This document shows, piece after piece, positions 17,255 to 25,311 of a stretch of 37,511 bases of DNA. Below the pieces are notes generated by a model, which did not search any database, had not been told where the DNA came from, and worked only from the letters and a program-made list of their open reading frames with translations. Position 1 is the stretch's first letter, and the number at the start of each line of letters is the position of its first letter. The stretch is from assembly GCF_001668575.1 (NCBI RefSeq), contig NZ_LZMD01000110.1, positions 1 to 37,511 of the forward strand, given 5' to 3'. The translations under genes and the position numbers were made by a program. Origin of the DNA: Mycobacterium sp. 1164985.4 (lineage in GTDB: Bacteria > Actinomycetota > Actinomycetes > Mycobacteriales > Mycobacteriaceae).

Positions 17255-18039
17255 GCACCGAGCTGACACCGGCGTTGATCGTCGGTCTGTCCTTCGCCTA
17301 CATCGGCGGCATCCTGTTTTTGGCCTACGGCGTGTATCTGAGCATTCGTCGTGGCCGCCTTCATCCGCTGCTGCTGGTGTCGATCTCGGCGATCTCGTTC
17401 TCGTGGATCGAGGCACCGTACGACTGGGCGGTTTATGCCCAGTTCCCGCCGGCACTTCCGCGCATGCCGTCGTGGTGGCCGATGAACATGACGTGGGGCG
17501 GCGGACTTCCGTCATCGGTGCCGATTGGATACATCGCCTATTTCGTGCTGCCCGCGGTGATCGGCGCCGCGCTCGGCCGGTGGCTGATCCGGCGATTCGG
17601 TTGGCGCAGACCGCAAACCCTGCTGATCGTGGGTCTGCTGGTCGGGTTCTGCTGGGCTCTGCTGTTCAACGGCTTCTTCGGTCCCCGCGCCGGCGTCTTC
17701 TACTACGGATACGTGATCCCGGGGTTGGCGATCTTCGAGGGAAGCAAGTTCCAGTACCCGATCTACGACGCGGTCGCGATGGGCTTGCAGATGATGGTGT
17801 TCACCTACCTACTGGGGCGCGTCGACGGTCAGGGGCGCAACGTGATCGAGGTGTGGGCGGACAAGCGGTCGACGAGTCGCCTCGGATCGGCGTTGCTGTC
17901 GGTCGCCGCCGTCGTCGTGGTGGGGCACGTGATGTACGGCGCGGTCTTCGCCCCGCACCTGGCGACCAAGCTCGGCGGCTACGTGACGTCCGGTCCGACC
18001 GAGCAACTGTTCCCCGGGATCCCGAACCAGCCCCGCTGA
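17251..18039 (+). CDS. AveC/spirocyclase-like integral membrane protein (second copy)
   Basis: A 262-residue polytopic membrane protein with about seven hydrophobic helices (for example LIVGLSFAYIGGILFLAYGVYL, IAYFVLPAVIGAALG, LLIVGLLVGFCWALLFNGFFG, VAMGLQMMVFTYLLG and a final helix near 225). Conserved-looking elements SFSWIEAPYDWAVYAQF and EGSKFQYPIYDAVAMG parallel the WQDPIMNW and FNGEPHQFPLIWEVV segments of the protein at 8593. ATG 17251 overlaps the microprotein stop. It is expected to be controlled by the divergent TetR. The name comes from similarity to AveC; catalytic activity in mycobacteria is unproven. Confidence 0.72.
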   Translation: MSTELTPALIVGLSFAYIGGILFLAYGVYLSIRRGRLHPLLLVSISAISFSWIEAPYDWAVYAQFPPALPRMPSWWPMNMTWGGGLPSSVPIGYIAYFVLPAVIGAALGRWLIRRFGWRRPQTLLIVGLLVGFCWALLFNGFFGPRAGVFYYGYVIPGLAIFEGSKFQYPIYDAVAMGLQMMVFTYLLGRVDGQGRNVIEVWADKRSTSRLGSALLSVAAVVVVGHVMYGAVFAPHLATKLGGYVTSGPTEQLFPGIPNQPR

Positions 18040-18152
18040 CTACGACGCCAATGTCGAGCACGAATCCGCGCATCGCAGTAAGCTGCGAACATTCAGCTAG
18101 CCGGCGTACCGGGTGCGGAGGTTCGCCACCCGCCTACGAAAGGGAGTCGGCC

Positions 18153-18455
18153 ATGAGATCCACCCATCGCTGCCTACTGGTTGCGCTGTCGGTATCGGTG
18201 GTGCCGATTGCCGTCGCTGTCGCCCCCGTCGGATCGGCGGAATGCACGAATGCGGGCGCTGCCACCGTGTGCGCGCAGGGCGACGTCCGCGGCGGGGGAC
18301 CTTCTGCCACGCAGGCCGGTCCGGCCTATCCCGGCTACTGCGCCGACCCGTGGTATTGCAGCGACGACTGGGGCGTCGACATCATCCTTGATCCGGGCCC
18401 GCCGAGGCCACCGATAATCGATCGGCCGGGACGGCCGGGTATCGGGCCGCGCTGA
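18153..18455 (+). CDS. small secreted Cys/Pro/Gly-rich protein
   Basis: A 100-residue protein with a clear Sec signal peptide (MRSTHRCLLVALSVSVVPIAVAVAPVGSAEC, cleavage likely after VGSA) and a short mature part with about four cysteines (ECTNAGAATVC, GYCADPWYC) followed by a Pro/Gly-rich end (DPGPPRPPIIDRPGRPGIGPR). AAAGGGAG precedes ATG 18153. It belongs to a type of small exported mycobacterial protein with no known function. The hemophore-related gene follows after 44 bp, so they may be co-transcribed. Confidence 0.75.
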   Translation: MRSTHRCLLVALSVSVVPIAVAVAPVGSAECTNAGAATVCAQGDVRGGGPSATQAGPAYPGYCADPWYCSDDWGVDIILDPGPPRPPIIDRPGRPGIGPR

Positions 18456-18499
18456 ATTCTGTCGAGTTGTCCTCCGTCCATTCGAGCAAGGAGCTTGGA

Positions 18500-18841
18500 A
18501 TGTTCTCACGCAACGTTTTCGGTGCTGGTGTGCTCGCCGGCGCGATCCTCTTGGGTGCCGCACCGGCCGCCGCCGACCCGCCCAATTGCACGGCCGCCGA
18601 TCTGGCCGGCGTCATGTCCGGCGTCTCGGCGGGCACGTCGTCCTACCTGTTCACCCACCCGGACGTGAACGCGTTCTTCACCGGACTGAAAGGCAAGCCG
18701 AGGGACCAGATGACGGAGGAGATCAAGGCGTACCTGGACGCCAATCCGCGGGTCCGCGACGAGCTCCGAGCGGTCCGACAGGCCGCCTTCGACTTCCGGG
18801 CGCGCTGTGACGTCGCGATGCCCGACCTGCCGATGGGCTAA
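18500..18841 (+). CDS. hemophore-related secreted protein (Rv0203/Rv1174c-type)
   Basis: A 113-residue exported protein. A signal peptide (MFSRNVFGAGVLAGAILLGAAPAAADP) is followed by a helical domain beginning PPNCTAADLAGVMSGVSAGTSSYLFTHPDVNAFF and ending RAVRQAAFDFRARCDVAMPDL; the two Cys (in NCTA and RCDV) probably form the family disulfide. In M. tuberculosis Rv0203 carries haem across the cell envelope; haem binding by this protein is inferred from family only. AAGGAG lies upstream of ATG 18500. A second family member is at 28170. Confidence 0.82.
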   Translation: MFSRNVFGAGVLAGAILLGAAPAAADPPNCTAADLAGVMSGVSAGTSSYLFTHPDVNAFFTGLKGKPRDQMTEEIKAYLDANPRVRDELRAVRQAAFDFRARCDVAMPDLPMG

Positions 18842-18872
18842 CGATCAAGCGCGGAACTGACACACTGGAGGC

Positions 18873-19646
18873 GTGCGCGACACACCGAAGTGCTGGCTCA
18901 CCGACATGGACGGCGTGCTCGTCCGGGAGGAACACGCGCTGCCCGGCGCCGCCGAGTTCTTGCACCGGCTCGTCGAACTGCAGCGGCCTTTCCTCGTACT
19001 GACCAACAACTCGATCTTCACCCCTCGCGACCTGTCGGCCCGGCTGCGACGGTCGGGGCTGAACGTGCCCGAGGAGTCCATCTGGACCTCCGCGCTGGCG
19101 ACCGCGGCGTTCCTCACCGACCAGCAGCCGGGCGGGTCGGCCTACGTCATCGGCGAGGCCGGTCTGACCACAGCACTGCACGAGGCCGGTTACACCCTCA
19201 CCGACGTGGAACCGGACTTCGTGGTCCTCGGCGAAACCCGGACGTACTCGTTCGAGGCGATCACCAAGGCGATCCGGTTGATCCTCGGGGGTTCGCGGTT
19301 CATCGCGACCAACCCCGACGTCACCGGGCCGTCGGCGGAGGGGCCGCTGCCGGCCACCGGGTCGGTCGCGGCGATGATCACCAAGGCCACGGGCCGCGAA
19401 CCGTACTTCGTCGGCAAACCCAACCCGATGATGTTCCGCAGCGCGCTCAACCGGATCGAGGCGCATTCGGAGAGCACGGTCATGGTGGGGGACCGGATGG
19501 ACACCGACGTCGTCGCGGGCATTGAGGCCGGGCTGGAGACCATCCTGGTGCTGACCGGGTCGACGACCGTCGGCGAGGTCGAGCGGTACCCCTTCCGGCC
19601 CAGCCGCGTGTTGCCGTCCATCGCCGAGGCCATCGAACTGGTGTGA
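18873..19646 (+). CDS. HAD-superfamily (NagD/class IIA) phosphatase
   Basis: A 257-residue HAD IIA hydrolase. Motif I is WLTDMDGVLV (nucleophile and acid-base Asp), motif II VLTNNS, motif III FVGKPNPMMF and motif IV VMVGDRMDTDVVAG, all intact, with the C2B-type cap between motifs II and III. Such proteins dephosphorylate small metabolites (sugar phosphates, nucleotides, 4-nitrophenyl phosphate in vitro) in the cytosol. The start GTG 18873 is the only plausible initiator before motif I; the GGAG just before it is very close. It is followed 33 bp later by the CoA-transferase-fold gene, with no clear functional link. Confidence 0.88.
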   Translation: MRDTPKCWLTDMDGVLVREEHALPGAAEFLHRLVELQRPFLVLTNNSIFTPRDLSARLRRSGLNVPEESIWTSALATAAFLTDQQPGGSAYVIGEAGLTTALHEAGYTLTDVEPDFVVLGETRTYSFEAITKAIRLILGGSRFIATNPDVTGPSAEGPLPATGSVAAMITKATGREPYFVGKPNPMMFRSALNRIEAHSESTVMVGDRMDTDVVAGIEAGLETILVLTGSTTVGEVERYPFRPSRVLPSIAEAIELV

Positions 19647-19679
19647 GGTGCGCCGCGGCCGCTGCCTACACTGACCCCG

Positions 19680-20900
19680 ATGACCAGCACATCTGAGGCG
19701 ACGCGGCCGCTGGCCGGCGTGCGTATTGTCGAGATCTCCAGTTTCGTCGCTGTCCCGTTGGCAGGCATGACGCTGGCCCAGCTCGGGGCGGAGGTGACGC
19801 GGGTCGATCCGATCGGCGGGGCCGCCGACTACCGCCGATGGCCCATCACCGACGACGGCGAGAGCATCTACTGGGCCGGGCTGAACAAGGGCAAGCGTTC
19901 GGTCGCGGCCGACGTGCGCTCCGACGAGGGTCAGGACGTGATCAGACGGCTCGTCGCGAACAGCGGGGTCCTGATCACCAACGTCGCTGGGCGCGAATGG
20001 CATTCGTACGACGCCCTGACAGAGCTGCGCCCCGATCTGATCCACGTCGAGGTCTCCGGGCGCGCCGACGGTGGCACGGGCGTCGACTACACGGTCAACG
20101 CGGGCATCGGTTTTCCGCTCGTCACTGGTCCGTCCGAACTCGCATCCCCGGTGAACCACGTCCTGCCGGCGTGGGACGTCGCATGCGGGCTCTATACCGC
20201 GCTGGCCGTGGTGACCGCGCTGCGGCACCGCGACGCGACCGGGCAGGGCCAGCGGATCAGCATTCCGCTCGAGAACGTTGCGCTGGCCACGGCGGGTAAC
20301 CTCGGCTTCTTCACCGAGGTGATGGTCAACGGCACCGCACGCGAGCGCATCGGCAACTCGGTGTACGGCCAGTACGGTCAGGACTTCGTCAGCAGCGACG
20401 GGGTCTCGTTCATGGTCGTCGCGCTGACCGGGCGTCACTTCCGTGACCTCACCGAACTCACCGGGACGACGAAAGCGGTTGCGGCGCTGGCTGAGACGCT
20501 CGGCGCCGACTTCTCCGACGAGGGTCAGCGCTTCGTGCACCGCGACGCACTGAGCGGGCTGTTCGCCGAGTGGTTCGGCGCGCACACCGCCGAGGAGATC
20601 GGTGCGGCATTGTCGGCGACTTCGGTGCTGTGGGAGCGGTACCGCACCTTCGCCGAAGCGACCACCGAGGACAAGGTCACCTACAACCCGCTGTTCACGC
20701 CGCTCGACCAGCCGCGGATCGGCACCTATCTGGCTCCGGGACTGCCGATTTCGATCGGCGGACAGTATCCGCGCGCGGTCGCGTCACCAGCGCTGGGAGA
20801 CGACACCGCAGGTGTGCTCAACGAGTGGCTGGGGCTGAGCATCGAGGAGGTCGACCGGCTTGTCGCCTTCGGTGCGGTCGCGACTGGACGCGCCGAATGA
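19680..20900 (+). CDS. class III (CaiB/BaiF) CoA-transferase-family protein, 2-methylfumaryl-CoA isomerase-like
   Basis: A 406-residue protein with the CaiB/BaiF fold: LAGVRIVEISSFVAVPLAGMTLAQLGAEVTRVDP at the N-terminus, LNKGKRSVAADVRSDEGQ, VSGRADGGTGVDYTVNAGIGFP (holding the Asp expected for catalysis in this family), and GQGQRISIPLENVALAT. Its overall wording, especially the YWAGLNKGKRSV and SVYGQYGQDF segments, recalls the intramolecular CoA-transferase 2-methylfumaryl-CoA isomerase (Mct), not formyl-CoA transferase. The stop overlaps the thioesterase start as ATGA, so both probably act on the same acyl-CoA. Substrate assignment is tentative. Confidence 0.8.
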   Translation: MTSTSEATRPLAGVRIVEISSFVAVPLAGMTLAQLGAEVTRVDPIGGAADYRRWPITDDGESIYWAGLNKGKRSVAADVRSDEGQDVIRRLVANSGVLITNVAGREWHSYDALTELRPDLIHVEVSGRADGGTGVDYTVNAGIGFPLVTGPSELASPVNHVLPAWDVACGLYTALAVVTALRHRDATGQGQRISIPLENVALATAGNLGFFTEVMVNGTARERIGNSVYGQYGQDFVSSDGVSFMVVALTGRHFRDLTELTGTTKAVAALAETLGADFSDEGQRFVHRDALSGLFAEWFGAHTAEEIGAALSATSVLWERYRTFAEATTEDKVTYNPLFTPLDQPRIGTYLAPGLPISIGGQYPRAVASPALGDDTAGVLNEWLGLSIEEVDRLVAFGAVATGRAE

Positions 20901-21700
20901 GCAGACTGCTCGACCTTCTCGAGCTACGTCCCGGTCCCGATCCCGACAGCTGGGTCGGCCCGGCGAGCGGGCCGGCCGGGAAACGTGCCTACGGCGGGCA
21001 ATTCGTCGCGCAGAGCCTGGCTGCCGCCTACCGCACCGTCGACGCGGACCGGCTGCCCACCAATCTGCACCTGCAGTTCCTGCGTGGTGGAGAGGCGGGT
21101 GACGAGGTCGCGTACGGTGTTACGCGCGTGTTCGACGGTCGCACATCATCGGCGCGGCGGGTCGAATCCCGGCAGGGGGAACGGCTCTTGACGACGGCGA
21201 CGGTGTCGTTCGCGGTGCCGATGTGTGGTCCGGAGCACGGGCACCGGCTGCCCACCCTCTACGATCCGGAGACCTTGCCCCGCACCGGTCCTGCCGGACC
21301 GGCGCCGTCGATGCCGCTCGAGGAACTCGACATCCGGATCTTCGACGACAGCTCCTCCGGCGAGTTCATCCGTCGCTTCTGGTGGCGCGCAACCGTGCCC
21401 CTGCCGCAGGATCCGGTTCTGCACACGCTGATCGCGGTCTACGTGTGCGACGTGTACATGATCGATCCGGCGCTTGGAGTTCACGGCCATTCGATGCGGG
21501 CCCGAACGCACCGCAGCGGCACCACGGATTCGTCGATCTGGTTCCATCAACCGGTTTTCGCCGACCAGTGGAACCTGCTCGAGTCGATGTCGCCCGCCGC
21601 CGCGCGGGGTAGGGGAGTCGTGACGGGTAGCCTGATTCGCGCCGACGGCGTCATCACTGCGACGCTGGCGCAGGAGGGGCTGATCGCCGAGCGGGACTGA
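20897..21700 (+). CDS. tesB: acyl-CoA thioesterase II (TesB family)
   Basis: A 267-residue double hot-dog thioesterase. Early motifs are KRAYGGQFVAQSLAAAYRTV and LHLQFLRGGEAGDEVAYGVTRVFDGRTSSARRVESRQ. The second hot-dog includes LGVHGHSMRARTHRS and SSIWFHQPVFADQWNLLESMSPAAARGRGVVTGSLIRADGVITATLAQEGL. It hydrolyses acyl-CoA to free acid and CoA in the cytosol. ATG 20897 sits in the upstream stop codon (ATGA), giving translational coupling with the CoA-transferase-fold protein. The internal frame extension upstream to 20570 is a shadow. A strong hairpin follows 20 bp after the stop. Confidence 0.9.
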   Translation: MSRLLDLLELRPGPDPDSWVGPASGPAGKRAYGGQFVAQSLAAAYRTVDADRLPTNLHLQFLRGGEAGDEVAYGVTRVFDGRTSSARRVESRQGERLLTTATVSFAVPMCGPEHGHRLPTLYDPETLPRTGPAGPAPSMPLEELDIRIFDDSSSGEFIRRFWWRATVPLPQDPVLHTLIAVYVCDVYMIDPALGVHGHSMRARTHRSGTTDSSIWFHQPVFADQWNLLESMSPAAARGRGVVTGSLIRADGVITATLAQEGLIAERD

Positions 21701-21720
21701 GCGCCGGGCTGAGCGCCGCC

Positions 21721-21774
21721 GAGCGTCGGGAAGATGACGAATATCGGCCCGAAACCGTCATCTTCACGACGCTC
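21721..21774. terminator. long hairpin between convergent genes (bidirectional terminator candidate)
   Basis: Bases 21721-21739 and 21756-21774 form 19-bp arms with a single mismatch (GAGCGTCGGGAAGATGACG pairs with CGTCATCTTCACGACGCTC), around a 16-nt loop. It lies 20 bp after the thioesterase stop and 11 bp from the stop of the convergent acyltransferase fusion, so it probably terminates both transcripts. No long T-run is present, as is usual in mycobacteria. Confidence 0.75.
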
Positions 21775-21784
21775 GCTGATACGG

Positions 21785-24265
21785 CTAGCGCTGTGCGGGC
21801 ACCGTCGCGCTCTGTCCCCTGCGCACCCGCAGCCACCGGCGCGCCACTGTTACCAGATAGGTGATCAGGATTCCGACCGCGAGCGAGGCGATCACCCCGA
21901 CGCCCGGGTGTCCGGGAAACCACGAATACACCTGGTAGTGAACCAGGTAGGTGTACAGCGACGCCTCGGCGAGCACGCCGGCCGCGACGGTCAGCAGCGC
22001 TGGACAGCGGATGGTGGGTAGCCAGATGACCAGGGCGAGGCCGCCGAACACGACGAGCCCCCGCAGCGTGGTGTCGAAGTAACCGAGCAACGCGACCGCC
22101 AAAACCACGGTGAGTAGCGCGCGTTGCAGGGTCGACGTCGCTTTCGACGCCGCCCAGCCGAGCGCGAAAAACCAGAACGCGAGCATTGTGAACCAGGCCT
22201 CGCGGCCCATGTCCAACCCGAGTACGTCGTAGCGTAGGGCCAGGCCGAACACGAGGAACGCCACCGCGACCGTGAACGGTCGCCGGCGCTCGGCACGGTC
22301 CATTGCCGGTATCCAGAACAGCAGCGCCAGCGCCACAAGCGTCCACACCAGGACTTCGACGAACCACAGGCGGCCGGCGGTCATGCTGTCGTGTGGACCG
22401 AGGAACTTGTTGGCCAACAGCAGATTCGACCAGGTGTAGTCGCGCGTCCACAGAAGCGCGATGGTCACCCACAGCACTGAAGGCACCGCGATCCAGCCGA
22501 TCGTGTTGCGCAGGTGGCGCACCCGTTTCGCGCGGGGCACGGGGGTGAGGCAGAACCGGCCGAAGTTGTATCCGGCGATGCCGAGCAACAAGTGGGCGCC
22601 GCCCCACAGTTCGAACAGTTCGGCGTGCGACCCGACGATCAGGACGATCGCGGCGGCCCGCAACGCGACGCTGGTCTCCAGCGTCGCGTCCCACAGCCGC
22701 CACCGCGGCCGCCGCGGCTTCACCAGGCCTTCGAGTTCGCGTAGCGGCCGCTGCTGCCACTCGACGGGCAGCTGTCCGAGCGCGCGCTCCAGTCGCACCG
22801 ACATCGCCACGTAGGACAACGAATTTCCGCCGAGGTCGACGAAGCTGGCATCGGGGTCGATGGCCGCCGGGTCGAGTTGCAGTACGTCGGCGAACAACCC
22901 GCGCAGGTCGGTCGCGGCCGGCGCATCGCTGGCTCCCGCGAGCTCGCGGACGGTGTGGTAGTCCGGCTTCCCGGATGCCAGCAGCGGCAGTTCGTCCACG
23001 GCGATCGCGCGCACCGCAGAGGCGGGCACACCGGCAGTCTCGGCGGCGATGCGCTGAACGTCGCGCTCGGTGTGTGCGCCGGCCGCCGCGACGACGAGCC
23101 GGTCGTCGTCGTTGGTGCAAAAAGCGGTGATCCCGCTGGAGCTCAACGTTGCTTCGATGCGCTGGAGATCGACGCGCAGACCGTACATCTTCACGAACCG
23201 GCTGGTGCGGCCGACGATCTCGTAAAGACCATCGGGAGCGCGGCGAGCGAGGTCACCGGTGTGCAGCGACTCGACGGTCTTGCCGAGCGCGAGGTCGTCC
23301 GGTCCGTGGGCGTAGCCCATCATCACGTTGGGCCCGCGGTATACCAATTCGCCGACGTCGTGGGAGTCGTCGGCCGATTCGATCGTGAACGATCCGCCGG
23401 GTATCGGCCGGCCGATCGCGCCGGGCCGCGACAGCGCCAAATCCGGTGACAGGTAGGCCATCCGGGCCGTCGCCTCCGTCGCCCCGTACATGACGAACAG
23501 TTCCCAACCGCCATCGCTCGCCCATTCGGCGAAGCGTCGCACCTGCTCAGGGGGCATACGCCCGCCCGCCTGTGTCACGTACCGCAGGTCGGGCAGGTCC
23601 ATCGCATCGAACCCGATGCGCTCGAGCAGTTCGAAGGTGTAGGGCACACCCGAGAACGAGGTGCCGCGGTGACGACCGAACAGCGCCCAGAACCGCTCGT
23701 CGGTCACCGAGAGGTCGGTGAGGATGAGGCCGGCGCCGCGGATGAGATGGCTGTTCACGACCGAAAGCCCGTAGCAATATGACATGGGTAGTGTGGTTGC
23801 TGCACGGTCGTTTTGGCCAATATCGAGGTAGTCCGCGATCACACCGGCGTTGGCCAGCAGATTCTCGCGCGAGAGCCGGACCAACTTCGGTGATCCGGTG
23901 GTGCCCGACGTGGACATCAGAACGGCCAGGTCGTCGTGCAGGCGGCGTCCGCCCGCTCGGCGACGGTGGGTGACGATGCCCTCGCTGATCACGGTGTCGG
24001 GCTCGTAGGTTCGCAGGATCGTCGAGTGATCGCGTCCGGCAGGCACCGGTAGCACCACGTGGTCGCCGGCGAGTGCGGCGAGATAGTGCACCAGAGTGTC
24101 GATGTCATTGCGGGTTTCGAGCACCACGAGGCGTCGGCTCTCGCCGAGCTCGGACATCGCGGCGGCGACCCGGTCTGCCAGCGCTTCGTATGTCAGGCAC
24201 TCCGATTCGGTGTACACGGCGATGTTGTCACGGTGTCCGCGTAAGTGACCGAGCAGTGTTGTCAC
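21785..24265 (-). CDS. adenylation-carrier-membrane acyltransferase fusion enzyme
   Basis: An 826-residue three-part protein. Residues 1-440 are an ANL adenylation domain: LMSTSGTTGSPKLVRLS (117-132), YGATEATARMAYLSP, LHTGDLA, GRTSRFVKMYGLRVD and the catalytic Lys433 in LASGKPD. Residues 450-515 are a phosphopantetheine carrier with DLGGNSLSYVA (attachment Ser482). From about 525 the chain is an acyltransferase-3-type membrane domain beginning ALRAAAIVLIVGSHAELFEL, with about ten helices. It should activate an acyl or amino acid with ATP, load it on the carrier and pass it to an acceptor at the membrane. GTG 24265 overlaps the ATPase stop, making it the last gene of a ferric transporter operon, so a siderophore or envelope acceptor is plausible. 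Substrate and acceptor are unknown. Confidence 0.88.
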   Translation of the reverse strand: MTTLLGHLRGHRDNIAVYTESECLTYEALADRVAAAMSELGESRRLVVLETRNDIDTLVHYLAALAGDHVVLPVPAGRDHSTILRTYEPDTVISEGIVTHRRRAGGRRLHDDLAVLMSTSGTTGSPKLVRLSRENLLANAGVIADYLDIGQNDRAATTLPMSYCYGLSVVNSHLIRGAGLILTDLSVTDERFWALFGRHRGTSFSGVPYTFELLERIGFDAMDLPDLRYVTQAGGRMPPEQVRRFAEWASDGGWELFVMYGATEATARMAYLSPDLALSRPGAIGRPIPGGSFTIESADDSHDVGELVYRGPNVMMGYAHGPDDLALGKTVESLHTGDLARRAPDGLYEIVGRTSRFVKMYGLRVDLQRIEATLSSSGITAFCTNDDDRLVVAAAGAHTERDVQRIAAETAGVPASAVRAIAVDELPLLASGKPDYHTVRELAGASDAPAATDLRGLFADVLQLDPAAIDPDASFVDLGGNSLSYVAMSVRLERALGQLPVEWQQRPLRELEGLVKPRRPRWRLWDATLETSVALRAAAIVLIVGSHAELFELWGGAHLLLGIAGYNFGRFCLTPVPRAKRVRHLRNTIGWIAVPSVLWVTIALLWTRDYTWSNLLLANKFLGPHDSMTAGRLWFVEVLVWTLVALALLFWIPAMDRAERRRPFTVAVAFLVFGLALRYDVLGLDMGREAWFTMLAFWFFALGWAASKATSTLQRALLTVVLAVALLGYFDTTLRGLVVFGGLALVIWLPTIRCPALLTVAAGVLAEASLYTYLVHYQVYSWFPGHPGVGVIASLAVGILITYLVTVARRWLRVRRGQSATVPAQR

Positions 24266-25311
24266 AGCGCGACTCCGCTGCCGACGACCTGAATGTGAAC
24301 TTTGGCGTCGACCTGGGGCGGCTCGAGGCTGTGTTGGCGGACGATGATGGGATCCGCCTCGCCGGCGGGATCAACGGTCAACAGCACGTCGTGTCCGAGG
24401 AACTCGACCGCCAGAACGGTGCCGACGCCTTCGAGTCGCTCGGCGTCGGAAACCACCGTCGCGACGAGTTGTTCGGGGCGCAGCAGCAGCGTGGCGGGTC
24501 CGGAAGGATGGGATTGCCCGCGTTGCACAGGGATTCGTCCGAGTGCGCATTCGGCGATGCCGTCCGTCACGGTGCAGGGCAGCGATATGCAGTCACCGAG
24601 GAAGGCGGCGGTGAAGTGGTCCGCCGGCCGCCGGTACACTTCCTGCGGGGGTCCGACCTGGGTGAAACGACCGTCGCGCATCACCGCAACCTGATCGGCG
24701 ACGGAGAGCGCCTCCTCCTGGTCGTGGGTAACCAGCAGTGTGGTGACGCCGGCATCGACCAATAACCGGGCGACGGCTTTTCGCGTGGACGCTCGTAGCC
24801 CGGTGTCGAGTGCGCTGAACGGTTCGTCGAGCAACATCACCACCGGTTTGCGCGCAAGGGCCCGCGCCAGCGCCACCCTTTGTTGCTGACCGCCAGAGAG
24901 CTCGTGGGGGCGGCGCGACGCGAAAGACGGGTCCAGCGAGACCGTTTCGAGCAGTTCGCCGACCCGGGCGCGGATCTCGGCCCGGCGCGCGGAGCCGTTC
25001 AGACCGTAGGCGATGTTCTGTCCCACGGTCAGATGCGGAAACAGCGCGCCGTCCTGGGCGACGTAACCGACCGCGCGCCGGTGCGGCGCCACAGCACGTC
25101 GGGGGCCGGCCACCTCACGGCCGTCGATGACCACGGTCCCGTCGTCCGGTGTTTCGAAGCCGGCGATCAGACGAAGCAGCGTCGTCTTGCCGCACCCCGA
25201 CGACCCGACGACCGCGGTGATGGTGCCCACCTGCAGCTCGAGGTCGATGTGGTCGAGCACGGTGTGTCCGTTGAAGGCCTTGGCCAGACCGTGGGTTTCG
25301 AGAATGCTCAC
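24262..25311 (-). CDS. ferric iron ABC transporter ATP-binding protein (FbpC-like)
   Basis: A 349-residue ABC ATPase. Walker A is GSSGCGKTT, the signature LSGGQQQRVALARAL, Walker B VVMLLDEPFSALD and the H-loop VTHDQEEAL. After residue 230 comes a TOBE-type regulatory domain (LLRPEQLVATVV, EFLGHDVLLTV), the usual FbpC/PotA layout. It powers iron import with the permease and lipoprotein encoded upstream. GTG 25311 overlaps the permease stop and the ATPase stop overlaps the next GTG (both GTGA), so the operon is tightly coupled. The iron assignment comes from the binding protein and the IdeR box; the ATPase alone would not decide it. Confidence 0.92.
   Translation of the reverse strand: MSILETHGLAKAFNGHTVLDHIDLELQVGTITAVVGSSGCGKTTLLRLIAGFETPDDGTVVIDGREVAGPRRAVAPHRRAVGYVAQDGALFPHLTVGQNIAYGLNGSARRAEIRARVGELLETVSLDPSFASRRPHELSGGQQQRVALARALARKPVVMLLDEPFSALDTGLRASTRKAVARLLVDAGVTTLLVTHDQEEALSVADQVAVMRDGRFTQVGPPQEVYRRPADHFTAAFLGDCISLPCTVTDGIAECALGRIPVQRGQSHPSGPATLLLRPEQLVATVVSDAERLEGVGTVLAVEFLGHDVLLTVDPAGEADPIIVRQHSLEPPQVDAKVHIQVVGSGVAL

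Noticed and set aside
17048..17515. Longer N-terminus for the TetR gene at 16391
   Set aside because: The added 156 residues are antisense to the AveC-like gene, would cover the operator palindrome, and TetR proteins normally begin shortly before the helix-turn-helix.
21654..23120. A 488-codon minus-strand open frame overlapping the acyltransferase fusion
   Set aside because: It is Arg/Ala-rich, has no domain features and is a shadow of the real gene in another frame.
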